A DNA stretch of 64,000 nt from Methylobacterium persicinum (GTDB lineage Bacteria > Pseudomonadota > Alphaproteobacteria > Rhizobiales > Beijerinckiaceae), in contig NZ_BPQX01000054.1 of NCBI RefSeq assembly GCF_022179525.1, positions 99,873 to 163,872 on the forward strand. The letters are read 5' to 3'. The notes beneath the pieces were generated by a model. It did no database searches and was not told where the DNA came from. It saw nothing but the letters and a program-made list of their open reading frames with translations. Shown in pieces: positions 1 through 8,247 of this stretch. The position numbers and the translations under genes are program-made. Position 1 is the stretch's first letter. The number at the start of each line of letters is the position of its first letter.

Positions 1-633
1 GAACCGCGTGTTCGAGGCGTTGATGGCGTATTCCTTGGCCGCCGCCGGGATCTTCATCGCCGGGGAGGTGAGCCGGAACTGGCCTTGCTCCCGGTCGAGG
101 ACGAAGCTCTGGGTCCCCTGGCCGAAGGTGACGATCAGGGCCGTGGCCGGGCCATAGCTGACGAAGCCCGCCGCGAGCTGGGTCGTGCCGGGGGTGCGGA
201 AGCTCGCCTCCACATCGTCCCCGGGGATGGCCGGGCGGATGCCGAACACCGTCCCCACCGCCATGTTGACGCCGATGTTCGACGAGCCGTCGAGGGGGTC
301 GATGGCCACCGCCAGGGGCGCCGAGGGGTTCAGCACCATCACCCCCTCGGCCTCCTCCGAGGCCACCGTGGCGACGGGGGCGCCGCGCAGCGCCGCCGTG
401 ACGCGCTCGTGGGCGATGACGTCGAGGGCCTTCTGGACGTCGCCGTCGCTGTTCTGGTCGCCGGTGGCGGCGAGGTCGCCGCCGAGCGCGCCCCGTCCGA
501 TCACCGCGCTGATCTCGATCGCCGCCTCGGCGACGGCCGCGACGACCGCGGCAGCGTCCCGCAGGCCCGCATCGGCCTGCATCACCTGCGCGAGGTAGGA
601 GTCGAGGGGGGTCCCGACCGCTAGATCCGCCAT
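1..633 (-). CDS. fbp: Fructose-1,6-bisphosphatase class I (3' end beyond window)
   Basis: Cytosolic enzyme removing the 1-phosphate of fructose 1,6-bisphosphate in gluconeogenesis or the Calvin cycle. The visible 211 codons start at an ATG and read MADLAVGTPLDSYL. Class I signatures are clear: NSDGDVQKALDV near residue 61, the metal-ligand VASEEAE near 90, and the phosphate/metal motif IDPLDGSSN near 111. The segment ends at INASNTRF, so roughly the last third of a protein of about 340 residues lies outside the window. It is divergent from a CbbR-like regulator, the arrangement of cbb/cfx loci. Identity as FBPase is secure; a role in CO2 fixation versus gluconeogenesis cannot be told from this fragment. 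Confidence 0.93.
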   Translation of the reverse strand, partial: MADLAVGTPLDSYLAQVMQADAGLRDAAAVVAAVAEAAIEISAVIGRGALGGDLAATGDQNSDGDVQKALDVIAHERVTAALRGAPVATVASEEAEGVMVLNPSAPLAVAIDPLDGSSNIGVNMAVGTVFGIRPAIPGDDVEASFRTPGTTQLAAGFVSYGPATALIVTFGQGTQSFVLDREQGQFRLTSPAMKIPAAAKEYAINASNTRF

Positions 634-800
634 CGGCCTGTCCTTTTTTCGCGCTGTCACGTCCGGTTCCGGGTCTGTACCCGTCCGGGGCCGCCCATCA
701 TAGCCGGCCGTGGTCCAGGATCGATAAGAACCGTCGGATACTCGCGTCAAGGAATCTCCACCGCCTTGCGGCACCGAATAAAAAAAACGACAACCGCCCC
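634..800. promoter_or_regulatory. Divergent fbp / cbbR-like intergenic region
   Basis: This 167-base gap separates the diverging starts of fbp (minus) and the LysR gene (plus), so it should hold both promoters and the LysR operator. LysR proteins of the CbbR type usually bind such a gap (family knowledge). I see an AT-rich run with eight consecutive A just upstream of the LysR start, but no convincing T-N11-A dyad. Confidence 0.45.
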
Positions 801-1808
801 ATGCGTAACCTGTCCCTGAAGCAGCTCCAGGCGGTCGCTGCGGTGGCCAAGCTCGGCACCATGACGCGGGCGGCCCAGGAGCTGAACGTCACCTCCGCCG
901 CGCTCTACGCGCGCATCCGCCAGCTGGAGGAGGAGGCCGGACTGCTCCTGTTCGACCGCACGCCCGCCGGGCTCAAGCCGACGGATGCGGGCCGGGAGAT
1001 GCTGTGGGCGATCGACAGCATCAACACCATTCTGGAGACCTGCACCGATCGCCTGCGCTCCCTGCGCGGCATCTCGGGCGGGCGGGTCGCCCTCGGGGTG
1101 GTCTCCACGGCGAAGTACTTCGCGCCGCAGGTCATCGCCGGCTTCGTGAAGGTGCATCCGGGCGTCGAGATCAGCCTGTCGGTGCGCAACCGCGGTCAGA
1201 CGGTCGAGGCCCTGCGCGGCTACGAGATCGACTTCGCCGTGATGGGCCGCCCGCCCCGGGACTTCCCCATCGAGGCGGCGACCTTCGGGCCCCACCCCCT
1301 CGTCCTCGTGGCGGCCCCCGATCATCCCCTCGCGGGCCGCAAGGGCCTCGTCCGGACGGACCTGACCGACCAAGCCTTCTTCATGCGTGAAGAGGGCTCG
1401 GGCACGCGCACGGTGTTCGAGGAATTCATGACCGGGGTGCTGGTGAAGCGCGCCCTCCTCGACATCGATACCGGCTCCAATGAAACCATCAAGCAGGCGG
1501 TGATCGCCGGGCTCGGCCTCGCGCTGCTCTCGGCCCATTCCGTCGCCGCGGAGGTGGAGACCGGCCGGCTCGCCGTCCTGGACGTCGAGGGACTGCCGAT
1601 CCGGCGGGACTGGTACGTGGTGCGCCGGGCGGACAAGGTGCTCGGGCCGGCGGCGTCCGCCGTCTGGAGCTACCTGATGAGCGACGGGGCGCGCTGGCTG
1701 CCCGGGCTCGCCATCGCCAAGCTCGACGGCCAGAAACCCGCCGTCGCCAAACCCACGGACGCCAAGCCACCAGCCGCCAAGCCGGCCACCGCGTCGAAGG
1801 AGCACTGA
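801..1808 (+). CDS. LysR-type regulator, CbbR/QscR-like
   Basis: DNA-binding transcriptional regulator. The N-terminal winged helix-turn-helix (about residues 1-62, LKQLQAVAAVAKLGTMTRAA) is followed by a LysR substrate-binding domain to about residue 300. Sequence style and position opposite an FBPase gene match CbbR; in methylotrophs the CbbR homologue QscR controls serine-cycle genes, so either role is possible. The protein is 335 residues and ends in an unusual lysine/alanine/proline-rich tail with repeated AKP units (about 310-335) not needed by the fold. Only 2 bases separate its stop from the next gene, implying co-transcription with the reductase. Confidence 0.85.
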   Translation: MRNLSLKQLQAVAAVAKLGTMTRAAQELNVTSAALYARIRQLEEEAGLLLFDRTPAGLKPTDAGREMLWAIDSINTILETCTDRLRSLRGISGGRVALGVVSTAKYFAPQVIAGFVKVHPGVEISLSVRNRGQTVEALRGYEIDFAVMGRPPRDFPIEAATFGPHPLVLVAAPDHPLAGRKGLVRTDLTDQAFFMREEGSGTRTVFEEFMTGVLVKRALLDIDTGSNETIKQAVIAGLGLALLSAHSVAAEVETGRLAVLDVEGLPIRRDWYVVRRADKVLGPAASAVWSYLMSDGARWLPGLAIAKLDGQKPAVAKPTDAKPPAAKPATASKEH

Positions 1809-1810
1809 CG

Positions 1811-3046
1811 GTGGAGCCCGGGATCGTCGTCGTGGGGGCCGGACAGGCGGGCTTCCAGGTCGCAGCCTCCCTCCGCGAAGGCGGATACCGGGGTCCCCTC
1901 GCCATGGTCGGCGACGAGCCGGCCCTGCCCTACCAGCGCCCTCCCCTGTCGAAGGCCTATCTCGCGGGGAAGACCGATGCGGAGGGCCTCGCCCTGCGCC
2001 CGGCCACCTTCTTCGCCGACCACGACATCGCCCGGCACGCGGCAAGCCCCGCGGCGGCGATCGACCGGGACCAACGCCGACTCCACCTCGCGGGCGGCGC
2101 GTCCCTCCCCTACGCCCATCTCGTCCTGGCCACCGGGGCCCGCAACCGGCCCCTGCCCGTGCCGGGTGCCGACCTCGCGGGCGTGCATCAGCTCCGCGGC
2201 CTCGCCGACGCGGACGGCCTCAAGGCGGCGCTGGCGGAGGGGCCGCGGATCGTCGTGGTGGGGGCGGGCTTCATCGGCCTGGAATTCGCCGCGGTCGCCG
2301 CCGGCCGGGGCCTTGCCGTCACCGTCGTCGAAGCCGCCGACAGGCCGATGGCCCGGGCGGTCTCGGCGGATACGGCGGCCTTCTTCCGGGGAGCGCAGGA
2401 AGCGATGGGCGTGCGCTTCGCCTTCGCGGCGGGGGTGACGGAGATCCTGGGTCGGGAAGGCCGCGTCCGGGCCGTCGCCCTGGCGGACGGCAGGGAACTG
2501 GACGCCGACCTCGTCGTGATCGGCATCGGTGTGGTGCCGAACGCGGAACTCGCCGCGGCGGCGGGGCTGCCGGCCGCCGACGGGGTGAGAGTCGATGCCT
2601 TCCTCGCCACCCCGGACCCGGCCATCTCCGCCCTCGGCGATTGCGCCCGGTTTCCGAGCCCCTATGCCCACGGGCTTCCCGGCGATGGCACGGTGCGCAT
2701 CGAATCGGTGCAGAACGCCATCGACCAGGGCCGGTGCCTCGCCGCGCGCCTCACCGGCAAGCCGGCCGCCTACACCGCGCTGCCCTGGTTCTGGAGCGAC
2801 CAGGGCCCGCACAAGCTGCAGATCGCCGGCCTGTCCGCGCCGGGCGACATGGCGGTGATCCGCGGCGAGGGCAGCGCCTTCTCGGTCTTCCGCTTCCGCG
2901 ACGGGCACTTGAGGGCGGTGGAATCGGTGAACCGGGCCGGCGACCATATGATCGCCCGGCGCCTCATCACGGCCGGAATCCCCCTTACCCCCGATCAGGC
3001 GGCCGATCCCGGCCTCGACCTCAAGACCCTGGCGCTGGGTCGATAG
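1811..3046 (+). CDS. FAD-dependent NAD(P)H:ferredoxin/rubredoxin reductase family
   Basis: Pyridine nucleotide-disulphide-type oxidoreductase of the ferredoxin reductase branch (putidaredoxin or rubredoxin reductase-like), moving electrons from NAD(P)H via FAD to a small redox protein. The GTG start follows the LysR stop by 2 bases. FAD-binding GAGQAG is at residues 9-14, the ATG motif ATGARNRP at 107-114, the NAD-binding GAGFIG at 150-155 and the FAD-contacting LGDCAR at 275-280; the C-terminal reductase domain runs to 411. There is no redox-active CxxxxC pair, which separates it from thioredoxin reductases. No partner ferredoxin is adjacent. Its last 26 bases overlap the convergent LysR gene. 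Confidence 0.85.
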   Translation: MEPGIVVVGAGQAGFQVAASLREGGYRGPLAMVGDEPALPYQRPPLSKAYLAGKTDAEGLALRPATFFADHDIARHAASPAAAIDRDQRRLHLAGGASLPYAHLVLATGARNRPLPVPGADLAGVHQLRGLADADGLKAALAEGPRIVVVGAGFIGLEFAAVAAGRGLAVTVVEAADRPMARAVSADTAAFFRGAQEAMGVRFAFAAGVTEILGREGRVRAVALADGRELDADLVVIGIGVVPNAELAAAAGLPAADGVRVDAFLATPDPAISALGDCARFPSPYAHGLPGDGTVRIESVQNAIDQGRCLAARLTGKPAAYTALPWFWSDQGPHKLQIAGLSAPGDMAVIRGEGSAFSVFRFRDGHLRAVESVNRAGDHMIARRLITAGIPLTPDQAADPGLDLKTLALGR

Positions 3047-3941
3047 GCGCCTCGGCCTCTGCCCGGAGCACGTCCAGCCCCCGGAGGGCCGCCGCGGCAT
3101 GGTCCAGGAAGGCGTTCACCCGGGCCGGGCGGTGCCCGGCGCCGGTCGTGACGAGGCTCACCGGAACCGGCGGGGGTTCGTAGGGGATCAGCAGCCGCTC
3201 GAGTCGCCCTGCCGCGAGGTCGTCGGCCGCCTGATAGGACAAGACCCTGGCGATGCCGCGGCCCGCCCGCGCGGCGATGAGGGCGGCCTCGACCTCGTTT
3301 ACGATGAGCCGCGGCGCGAGACGGATCCGGGTGCGGCCGAACTGCCATTCGCGGGGACCCGGCCTGATCAGGCCGTGGATCGTTTCGTGTGACGGCAGCT
3401 CGGAGGGCTGTGCCGGTGCGCCCCGGGCGGCGAGGTAGCCGGGGCTCGCGACGACGATGCGGCGGACGAGCCCGACCCGGCGGGCGACGAGCCGCGATTG
3501 CGCGAGCGCGCCAATCCGCACGGCGACATCGAGCCGCTCGTCGACGAGATCGACGTTGCGGTCGGCGAGCATGAGTTCGACCTGCGCCTCAGGGTACGCG
3601 TCGAGGAAGGTCGCAACTACCGGCGCCACGTGACGGCGCCCGAACAGCACAGGCGCCGTCACACGGACGAGCCCCCGCACCCGGCCCTCCCCCACGCCGG
3701 CGATCGCCGTCTCGTAGCCCGCCACGATCTCCCGGGCCCGTTCGGCCAGCGCCAGCCCCGCCGGGGTCGGGGCGAGGCGGCGGGTGGTGCGGGCGACGAG
3801 GCGCGCGCCGGCCCGCGCCTCCAAGGCGGCAAGGGCCCGCGTCGCCGCGGCGGCAGACCGGTTCATCCGCCGGGCGGCCGCCGCGAGGCTGCCCGCATCG
3901 ATGATGGCGACGAAGACGGCCAGTTCGTCGATGCGGTCCAT
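3021..3941 (-). CDS. LysR-family transcriptional regulator
   Basis: A 306-residue LysR regulator: HTH at residues 1-60 (FVAIIDAGSLAAAARRMN) and a substrate-binding domain reading MLADRNVDLVDERLDVAVRI, typical of the large DsdA/AaeR-like LysR subgroup. It is divergent from the GST and flavin-binding protein genes, which are its probable targets. Its 3' end overlaps the end of the reductase gene tail-to-tail. The effector is unknown. Confidence 0.85.
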   Translation of the reverse strand: MDRIDELAVFVAIIDAGSLAAAARRMNRSAAAATRALAALEARAGARLVARTTRRLAPTPAGLALAERAREIVAGYETAIAGVGEGRVRGLVRVTAPVLFGRRHVAPVVATFLDAYPEAQVELMLADRNVDLVDERLDVAVRIGALAQSRLVARRVGLVRRIVVASPGYLAARGAPAQPSELPSHETIHGLIRPGPREWQFGRTRIRLAPRLIVNEVEAALIAARAGRGIARVLSYQAADDLAAGRLERLLIPYEPPPVPVSLVTTGAGHRPARVNAFLDHAAAALRGLDVLRAEAEAPIDPAPGS

Positions 3942-3961
3942 CCCGGCCTCCCGATCGTTGC

Positions 3962-3979
3962 ATCAGGTGAAATTCTGAT
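3962..3979. promoter_or_regulatory. Candidate LysR operator (inverted repeat ATCAG-N8-CTGAT)
   Basis: A perfect 5-base dyad with an 8-base spacer, containing the LysR-type T-N11-A pattern, lies 21 bases outside the LysR start in the 107-base gap before the divergent GST gene. Position and symmetry suit an autoregulatory LysR box. This is an inference from pattern only. Confidence 0.4.
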
Positions 3980-4048
3980 TGCCGCAGAGAGCCGGTTTAT
4001 CACACGCACCGCAACGGCGATCTTCAGGGGCGGAAGGAGATCCACCCC

Positions 4049-4663
4049 ATGTCCCATCCCGACATCACCCTCTACGGCCTGCGCCTCTCCGGCCATTCCC
4101 ACCGTGCGGAGCTGTTCCTGTCGCTCCTCGCGCTGCCCTATCGGTTCGAGACGGCATTGCCGCCGACCCCCGACCTCATCCGGCTCAATCCCCTCCGGCA
4201 GATCCCTGTCCTCACGGACGGCGACGCGGTGATTTCCGACAGCAACGCCATTCTCGTCTACCTCGCCGCCCGATACGCCCCTGCCGGCGAGTGGATGCCG
4301 ACGGATCCCCAGGGCGCGGCGGCGGTGCAGCGCTGGCTGTCGGTGGCGGCGGGGGAGGTGCGCTACGGCCCCGCCCTGGCCCGGCTGATGGTCGTGTTCG
4401 GTGCGGCCGCCGACAGGGCGGCCGCCCATGCGACGGCGGTACGGATCCTGGCATTCATGGACGCCCACCTGACCGGGCGGGAATTTCTGGCCGCGGACCG
4501 CCCGACCATCGCCGACATCGCCTGCTATTCCTACGTCGCCCACGCGCCGGAGGGCGGCGTCTCCCTGGAACCCTACCCGGCCGTCCGGGCATGGATCGGC
4601 CGGATCGAGGCGCTGCCGGGATTCCTCGCCATGCCCGCCTCGCCGATCCCCGGACAGGAGTAG
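4049..4663 (+). CDS. Glutathione S-transferase
   Basis: Cytosolic GST of 204 residues. The N-terminal thioredoxin-like domain reads ITLYGLRLSGHSHRAELFLS with the cis-proline loop RQIPVLTDGD and the glutathione-contact SDSNAILVYLA (about residues 63-73). An all-helical C-terminal domain contains the N-capping/hydrophobic staple region DRPTIADIACYSY. A good ribosome-binding site (GGAAGGAGA) precedes the ATG. It is followed 5 bases later by the flavin-nucleotide-binding protein, so the two probably form an operon under the divergent LysR. Substrate unknown. Confidence 0.88.
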   Translation: MSHPDITLYGLRLSGHSHRAELFLSLLALPYRFETALPPTPDLIRLNPLRQIPVLTDGDAVISDSNAILVYLAARYAPAGEWMPTDPQGAAAVQRWLSVAAGEVRYGPALARLMVVFGAAADRAAAHATAVRILAFMDAHLTGREFLAADRPTIADIACYSYVAHAPEGGVSLEPYPAVRAWIGRIEALPGFLAMPASPIPGQE

Positions 4664-4668
4664 GTGCC

Positions 4669-5598
4669 ATGCCCTCCTTCCACGACGACGAGCGCGCCGC
4701 GCAGGCCCTGGCGGGCCACGTCCTCGGTGAGACGCCGGCGATCCGGTCCTTCATGCCGGATCAGCATCGGACATTCTTCGCCGGCCTGTCCTATCTCTTC
4801 GCCGGCACGGCGGATGCGGACGGCTGGCCCATCGCCACCGTCCTGACCGGTGCGCCGGGCTTCGTCGCCTCGCCCGATCCCGGGCAACTCCGTATCGCCG
4901 CCACACCAGACCACGGCGATCCCGCCGCGTCCCACTTCGCCGCGGGGGCCGGCATCGGTCTTCTGGGGATCGACCTGTCGAACCGGCGGCGCAACCGCGC
5001 CAACGGCACGATCCTCACCCGCGACGCGGACGGCTTCACCGTCGCCGTCGCCGAGAGCTTCGGCAATTGTCCGAAATACATCCAGCGCCGGGACGCATGC
5101 CCGGTGATCCCCGCCGGAGGCGAGACCCTTTCCCTTACCGGACTGGATGCGGCGGCCCGGGCGGCGATCACGGCGGCGGACACGCTGTTCGTCGCCAGCC
5201 GGTCCCGGGCGGGCCTCGCGGGAGGGGGCGCCGACATCTCGCACCGGGGCGGCCGGCCGGGCTTCGTGCGGGTCTCGGGCGACACGCTGACGGTGCCGGA
5301 CTTCCCCGGAAACCGGTACTTCAACACCCTCGGCAACCTGCTCGGCGACCCGAGGGCGTGCCTGCTGGTCCCCGATTTCGCGGGCGGCGACGTCCTGGTC
5401 CTCCAGGGGACGGTCGCGATCGACTGGAGCGACTCCGTCGCCGCGGAGTTCGCGGGGGCGCAGCGGGCATGGCGGTTCGATGTGCGGCAAGGCTGGCGGC
5501 GCCCGGCCGTCCTGCCGTTCCGCTGGAGCGCACCGGAAACCGGCCCCGGAATTGCCCTCACCGGCGCCTGGGACGGCGCGCGGCCGGGCCCGGCCTGA
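4669..5598 (+). CDS. Pyridoxamine 5'-phosphate oxidase-family flavin-nucleotide-binding protein
   Basis: A 309-residue protein with a split-barrel FMN-binding fold: an N-terminal barrel segment (FFAGLSYLFAGTADADGWPIA, LLGIDLSNRRRNRANG), the motif ESFGNCPKYIQRR and a second segment PGFVRVSGDTLTVPDFPGN. This layout is that of the predicted flavin-nucleotide-binding proteins often found beside GST or oxidoreductase genes. The ATG, 5 bases after the GST stop, is preferred because upstream sequence in frame is out-of-frame GST. A function in flavin-dependent reduction is inferred; no substrate can be named. Confidence 0.78.
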   Translation: MPSFHDDERAAQALAGHVLGETPAIRSFMPDQHRTFFAGLSYLFAGTADADGWPIATVLTGAPGFVASPDPGQLRIAATPDHGDPAASHFAAGAGIGLLGIDLSNRRRNRANGTILTRDADGFTVAVAESFGNCPKYIQRRDACPVIPAGGETLSLTGLDAAARAAITAADTLFVASRSRAGLAGGGADISHRGGRPGFVRVSGDTLTVPDFPGNRYFNTLGNLLGDPRACLLVPDFAGGDVLVLQGTVAIDWSDSVAAEFAGAQRAWRFDVRQGWRRPAVLPFRWSAPETGPGIALTGAWDGARPGPA

Positions 5599-5733
5599 CC
5601 TTTCACCCGGGACATCTTTGCGAACCGTCCGGCCTCATGGGACCGGAATGGCTTTGCGGGCGTTGGAGGAAGTCGGAGCATTGTGCATCGCCGCGCAATG
5701 GCGCAGAGCCGTATCGAGGCGATGGGGGGCGGG

Positions 5734-6114
5734 ATGGCGAAGATATTACTCGTCGAGGATCACGAGGAGATCTGGGACTTCCTGTCCCGGCGTCTCAAGC
5801 GTCGCGGCTACGAGGTGATCCTGGCCCATGACGGCGAGGCGGGCGTGCGCCAGGCGAGGGCCGGGCAGCCGGATGTCATCCTGCTCGATATGAACCTGCC
5901 GGTCCTCGACGGATGGTCCGCGGCCCGGGCCCTGAAGGCAGGCGCGGACACGCGGGCGATTCCGATCATCGCACTCACCGCGCATGCCATGTCCGGCGAC
6001 AGGGACAAGGCGATCCAGGCGGGCTGCGACGACTACCACCCCAAGCCCGTCGATTTCTCGAAGCTGCTGAGCCAGATCAGCACGGCCCTCGGGGAGACGG
6101 CGCAGGCCGACTGA
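5734..6114 (+). CDS. Single-domain response regulator (CheY-like)
   Basis: A 126-residue stand-alone receiver. The acidic pocket (VEDHEE), phosphoacceptor Asp52 in LLDMNLPVLDG, the switch ALTAHAM and the conserved Lys in HPKPVD are all present. There is no output domain, so it probably relays phosphate or acts by protein contact, like DivK-type regulators. The ATG at 5734 follows a G-rich ribosome-binding site; upstream GTG/ATG codons would add residues not typical of the fold. No kinase is adjacent; the LOV hybrid kinase 3.3 kb downstream is a possible partner. Confidence 0.85.
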   Translation: MAKILLVEDHEEIWDFLSRRLKRRGYEVILAHDGEAGVRQARAGQPDVILLDMNLPVLDGWSAARALKAGADTRAIPIIALTAHAMSGDRDKAIQAGCDDYHPKPVDFSKLLSQISTALGETAQAD

Positions 6115-6178
6115 CGGCCGGGGCAGGCGGGACGAAGCGGAAAGGTTTGCGCCTTTCCGGGGCGAAGGCGAGCGGAGC

Positions 6179-8158
6179 GTGCCAGTGAGTGAGGATCCGG
6201 TCACGGCGCAGCGCCTGAAGCAAGGCCTGCCCATCATGGTGGCGCTGGCCTCGTTTCTCCTCGTCGTGGGGGTGATGGCCGCCCTTTACTTCGGCCGCGA
6301 CATCCTCGTGCCGGTCACGCTGGCGATCCTGCTGAGCTTCGTCCTCGCGCCCTTCGTGAGGGCGCTGCGGCGGCTGCGGGTGCCGCGGGCCCCGGCGGTG
6401 ATGCTCGTCGTGATCGTGGTCTTCGGTGCCATGTTCGGGATCGGCAGCCTCATCGCCAGCGAGGCCTCGCAGCTCGCAGCCGACCTGCCCCGCTACACCC
6501 TCGTGATGCGCGACAAGATCAAGGACCTCCGGGGCGCGACCGACGGCACGGGCTCCCTGTCGCGGCTCGTCGACATGGTTCAGGACCTCGGCGCCGCGAT
6601 CCAGCCGCCCCCGGCTGCGGAGTACAAGGGCGAGCCCGGTTCGCCCACCCATCCCCTGACGGTGGAGCTGAGCCCCGGCCGGACCAGTGTGCTGGATACG
6701 CTCCAGACTTTCGCCGGGCCCATCCTGCATCCGCTGGCGACCACCGGCCTGATCCTGATCTTCACGATCTTCATCCTGATGCAACGGGAGGATCTGCGGA
6801 ACCGCGCCATCCGCCTCGCCGGGAGCGGGGACCTGCGGCGGACCACCGCCGCGATCGACGACGCGACCAGCCGGCTGTCGCGGTTCTTCCTGGCCCAGCT
6901 CGCCCTCAACATCGCCTTCGGCGTCGTGATCGGGATCGGCCTGCGGCTCATCGGCGTGCCGAGCCCGACGCTGTTCGGCGTGCTCGCGGCGATCCTGCGC
7001 TTCGTCCCCTATATCGGCGCGGGAATCAGCGCGCTCCTGCCGGTGATCCTGGCCGCGGCCGTCGATCCAGGCTGGTCCATGGTGATCTCCACCGTCGCCC
7101 TGTTCCTCGTCGTCGAGCCCCTGTGCGGCCACGTCATCGAGCCGCTGCTCTACGGACACTCGACCGGCATCTCCCCCATCGCGGTGATTCTGTCGGCGAC
7201 GATCTGGACCTTCCTGTGGGGGCCGATCGGCCTCGTGCTGGCCACGCCCCTCACCGTCTGCCTCGTGGTGCTCGGCCGGCACGTGGAGCGGCTCTGGTAC
7301 CTCGACGTGCTGCTCGGGGACCGGCCGGCCCTGGCGCCATCGGAGATCTTCTATCAGCGCATGCTGGCGGGCGACCCCGCCGAGGCCATCGAGCAAGGGC
7401 GCCAGTTCCTCAAGGAGCGCGCCCTCGTCACCTATTACGATCAGGTCGTCATGGCCGGCCTCCTCCTAGCCCAGGAGGATCTGTCCCGGGGAACCCTCAT
7501 CCGGGAACGGCAGGACGAGGTCGGCTCGGCGATCCGGACGGTGGTCGATCGCCTGGGCACCAGCCCGGTCGCCCGCCGGACCCGCCGGGGCAAGGCGAGC
7601 CGCGGGGCCGATACGGAGACCGCCGCGGCCCTCGACGTGATCGGCCCCGACCGGCAGGAGGCGACCATCGTGCTCGGCCCGGAGGACCTCGCGCCGTCCT
7701 GGCGCGGCGCGCGTCCGGTGCTCTGCGTGTCGAGCCGCGGGCCCTTCGACGAGGCCGCGACGATGATGCTGAGCCAGATCCTCGCCCGCCACGGCCTCGC
7801 CTCCCAGACCCTGTCGATGGCCGCGATCCGCGGGGGCGAGCGTCCGCAGGAGCAGGAGGGCATCGCCATGGTCTGCTTCTCCTATCTCGAGCCCGTGAGC
7901 CTGTCGCAGGTACGCTTCAGCGTGAGGCAGGCGAGGGCCGCCATCCCGGGGGTGCGTGTCCTGGTCGGCTTCTGGCGGGAGCGTGATCCGGCGAGCCTCG
8001 CCCGCCTGCGCCGGGCGACGTCGGCCGACTATCTCGTCACCTCGCTGAGCGACGCCCTCTCCGCCGCCCTGGAGACCGGCCGTGCGCCCCGCGTCGTCCC
8101 GGCTTTGCCGGAGCCGGCTCCGGGCAATCCCCCCGTTCCCGTGGGCGCGATGGCCTGA
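6179..8158 (+). CDS. AI-2E family (PerM-like) permease with large soluble C-terminal domain
   Basis: Inner-membrane protein of 659 residues. Residues about 15-370 carry hydrophobic helices typical of the AI-2E/PerM exporter family, including PVTLAILLSFVLAPFV near the N-terminus and the signature region GVLAAILRFVPYIGAGISAL followed by GPIGLVLATPLTV. Ordinary members end near 350-380. Here a further 285 soluble residues follow: a helical linker (EQGRQFLKERALVTYYDQV) and, from about 505, an alternating beta/alpha segment (PVLCVSSRGPFDEAATM, GVRVLVGFWRER) like a Rossmann or B12-binding-type sensor. Start codon is GTG; a second GTG two codons on is possible. Transported substrate unknown. Confidence 0.82.
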   Translation: MPVSEDPVTAQRLKQGLPIMVALASFLLVVGVMAALYFGRDILVPVTLAILLSFVLAPFVRALRRLRVPRAPAVMLVVIVVFGAMFGIGSLIASEASQLAADLPRYTLVMRDKIKDLRGATDGTGSLSRLVDMVQDLGAAIQPPPAAEYKGEPGSPTHPLTVELSPGRTSVLDTLQTFAGPILHPLATTGLILIFTIFILMQREDLRNRAIRLAGSGDLRRTTAAIDDATSRLSRFFLAQLALNIAFGVVIGIGLRLIGVPSPTLFGVLAAILRFVPYIGAGISALLPVILAAAVDPGWSMVISTVALFLVVEPLCGHVIEPLLYGHSTGISPIAVILSATIWTFLWGPIGLVLATPLTVCLVVLGRHVERLWYLDVLLGDRPALAPSEIFYQRMLAGDPAEAIEQGRQFLKERALVTYYDQVVMAGLLLAQEDLSRGTLIRERQDEVGSAIRTVVDRLGTSPVARRTRRGKASRGADTETAAALDVIGPDRQEATIVLGPEDLAPSWRGARPVLCVSSRGPFDEAATMMLSQILARHGLASQTLSMAAIRGGERPQEQEGIAMVCFSYLEPVSLSQVRFSVRQARAAIPGVRVLVGFWRERDPASLARLRRATSADYLVTSLSDALSAALETGRAPRVVPALPEPAPGNPPVPVGAMA

Positions 8159-8247
8159 CCGACCTTCCGGGAGGAGGCAGGTAGCGATCCGGGCTTGCCT
8201 CCCACGCCGGACCGGTGTGATTCAAGCTGGGGTACCCGGATCGGACC

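Noticed and set aside
1670-3100. 476-codon minus-strand frame over the reductase gene
   Set aside because: The plus-strand reductase has intact FAD and NAD motifs; the minus frame is low-complexity shadow sequence.
8173-8202. GGAGGCA / TGCCTCC hairpin between the permease and acyltransferase genes
   Set aside because: Seven-base arms with a 16-base loop and no T-run; expected by chance in such GC-rich DNA.
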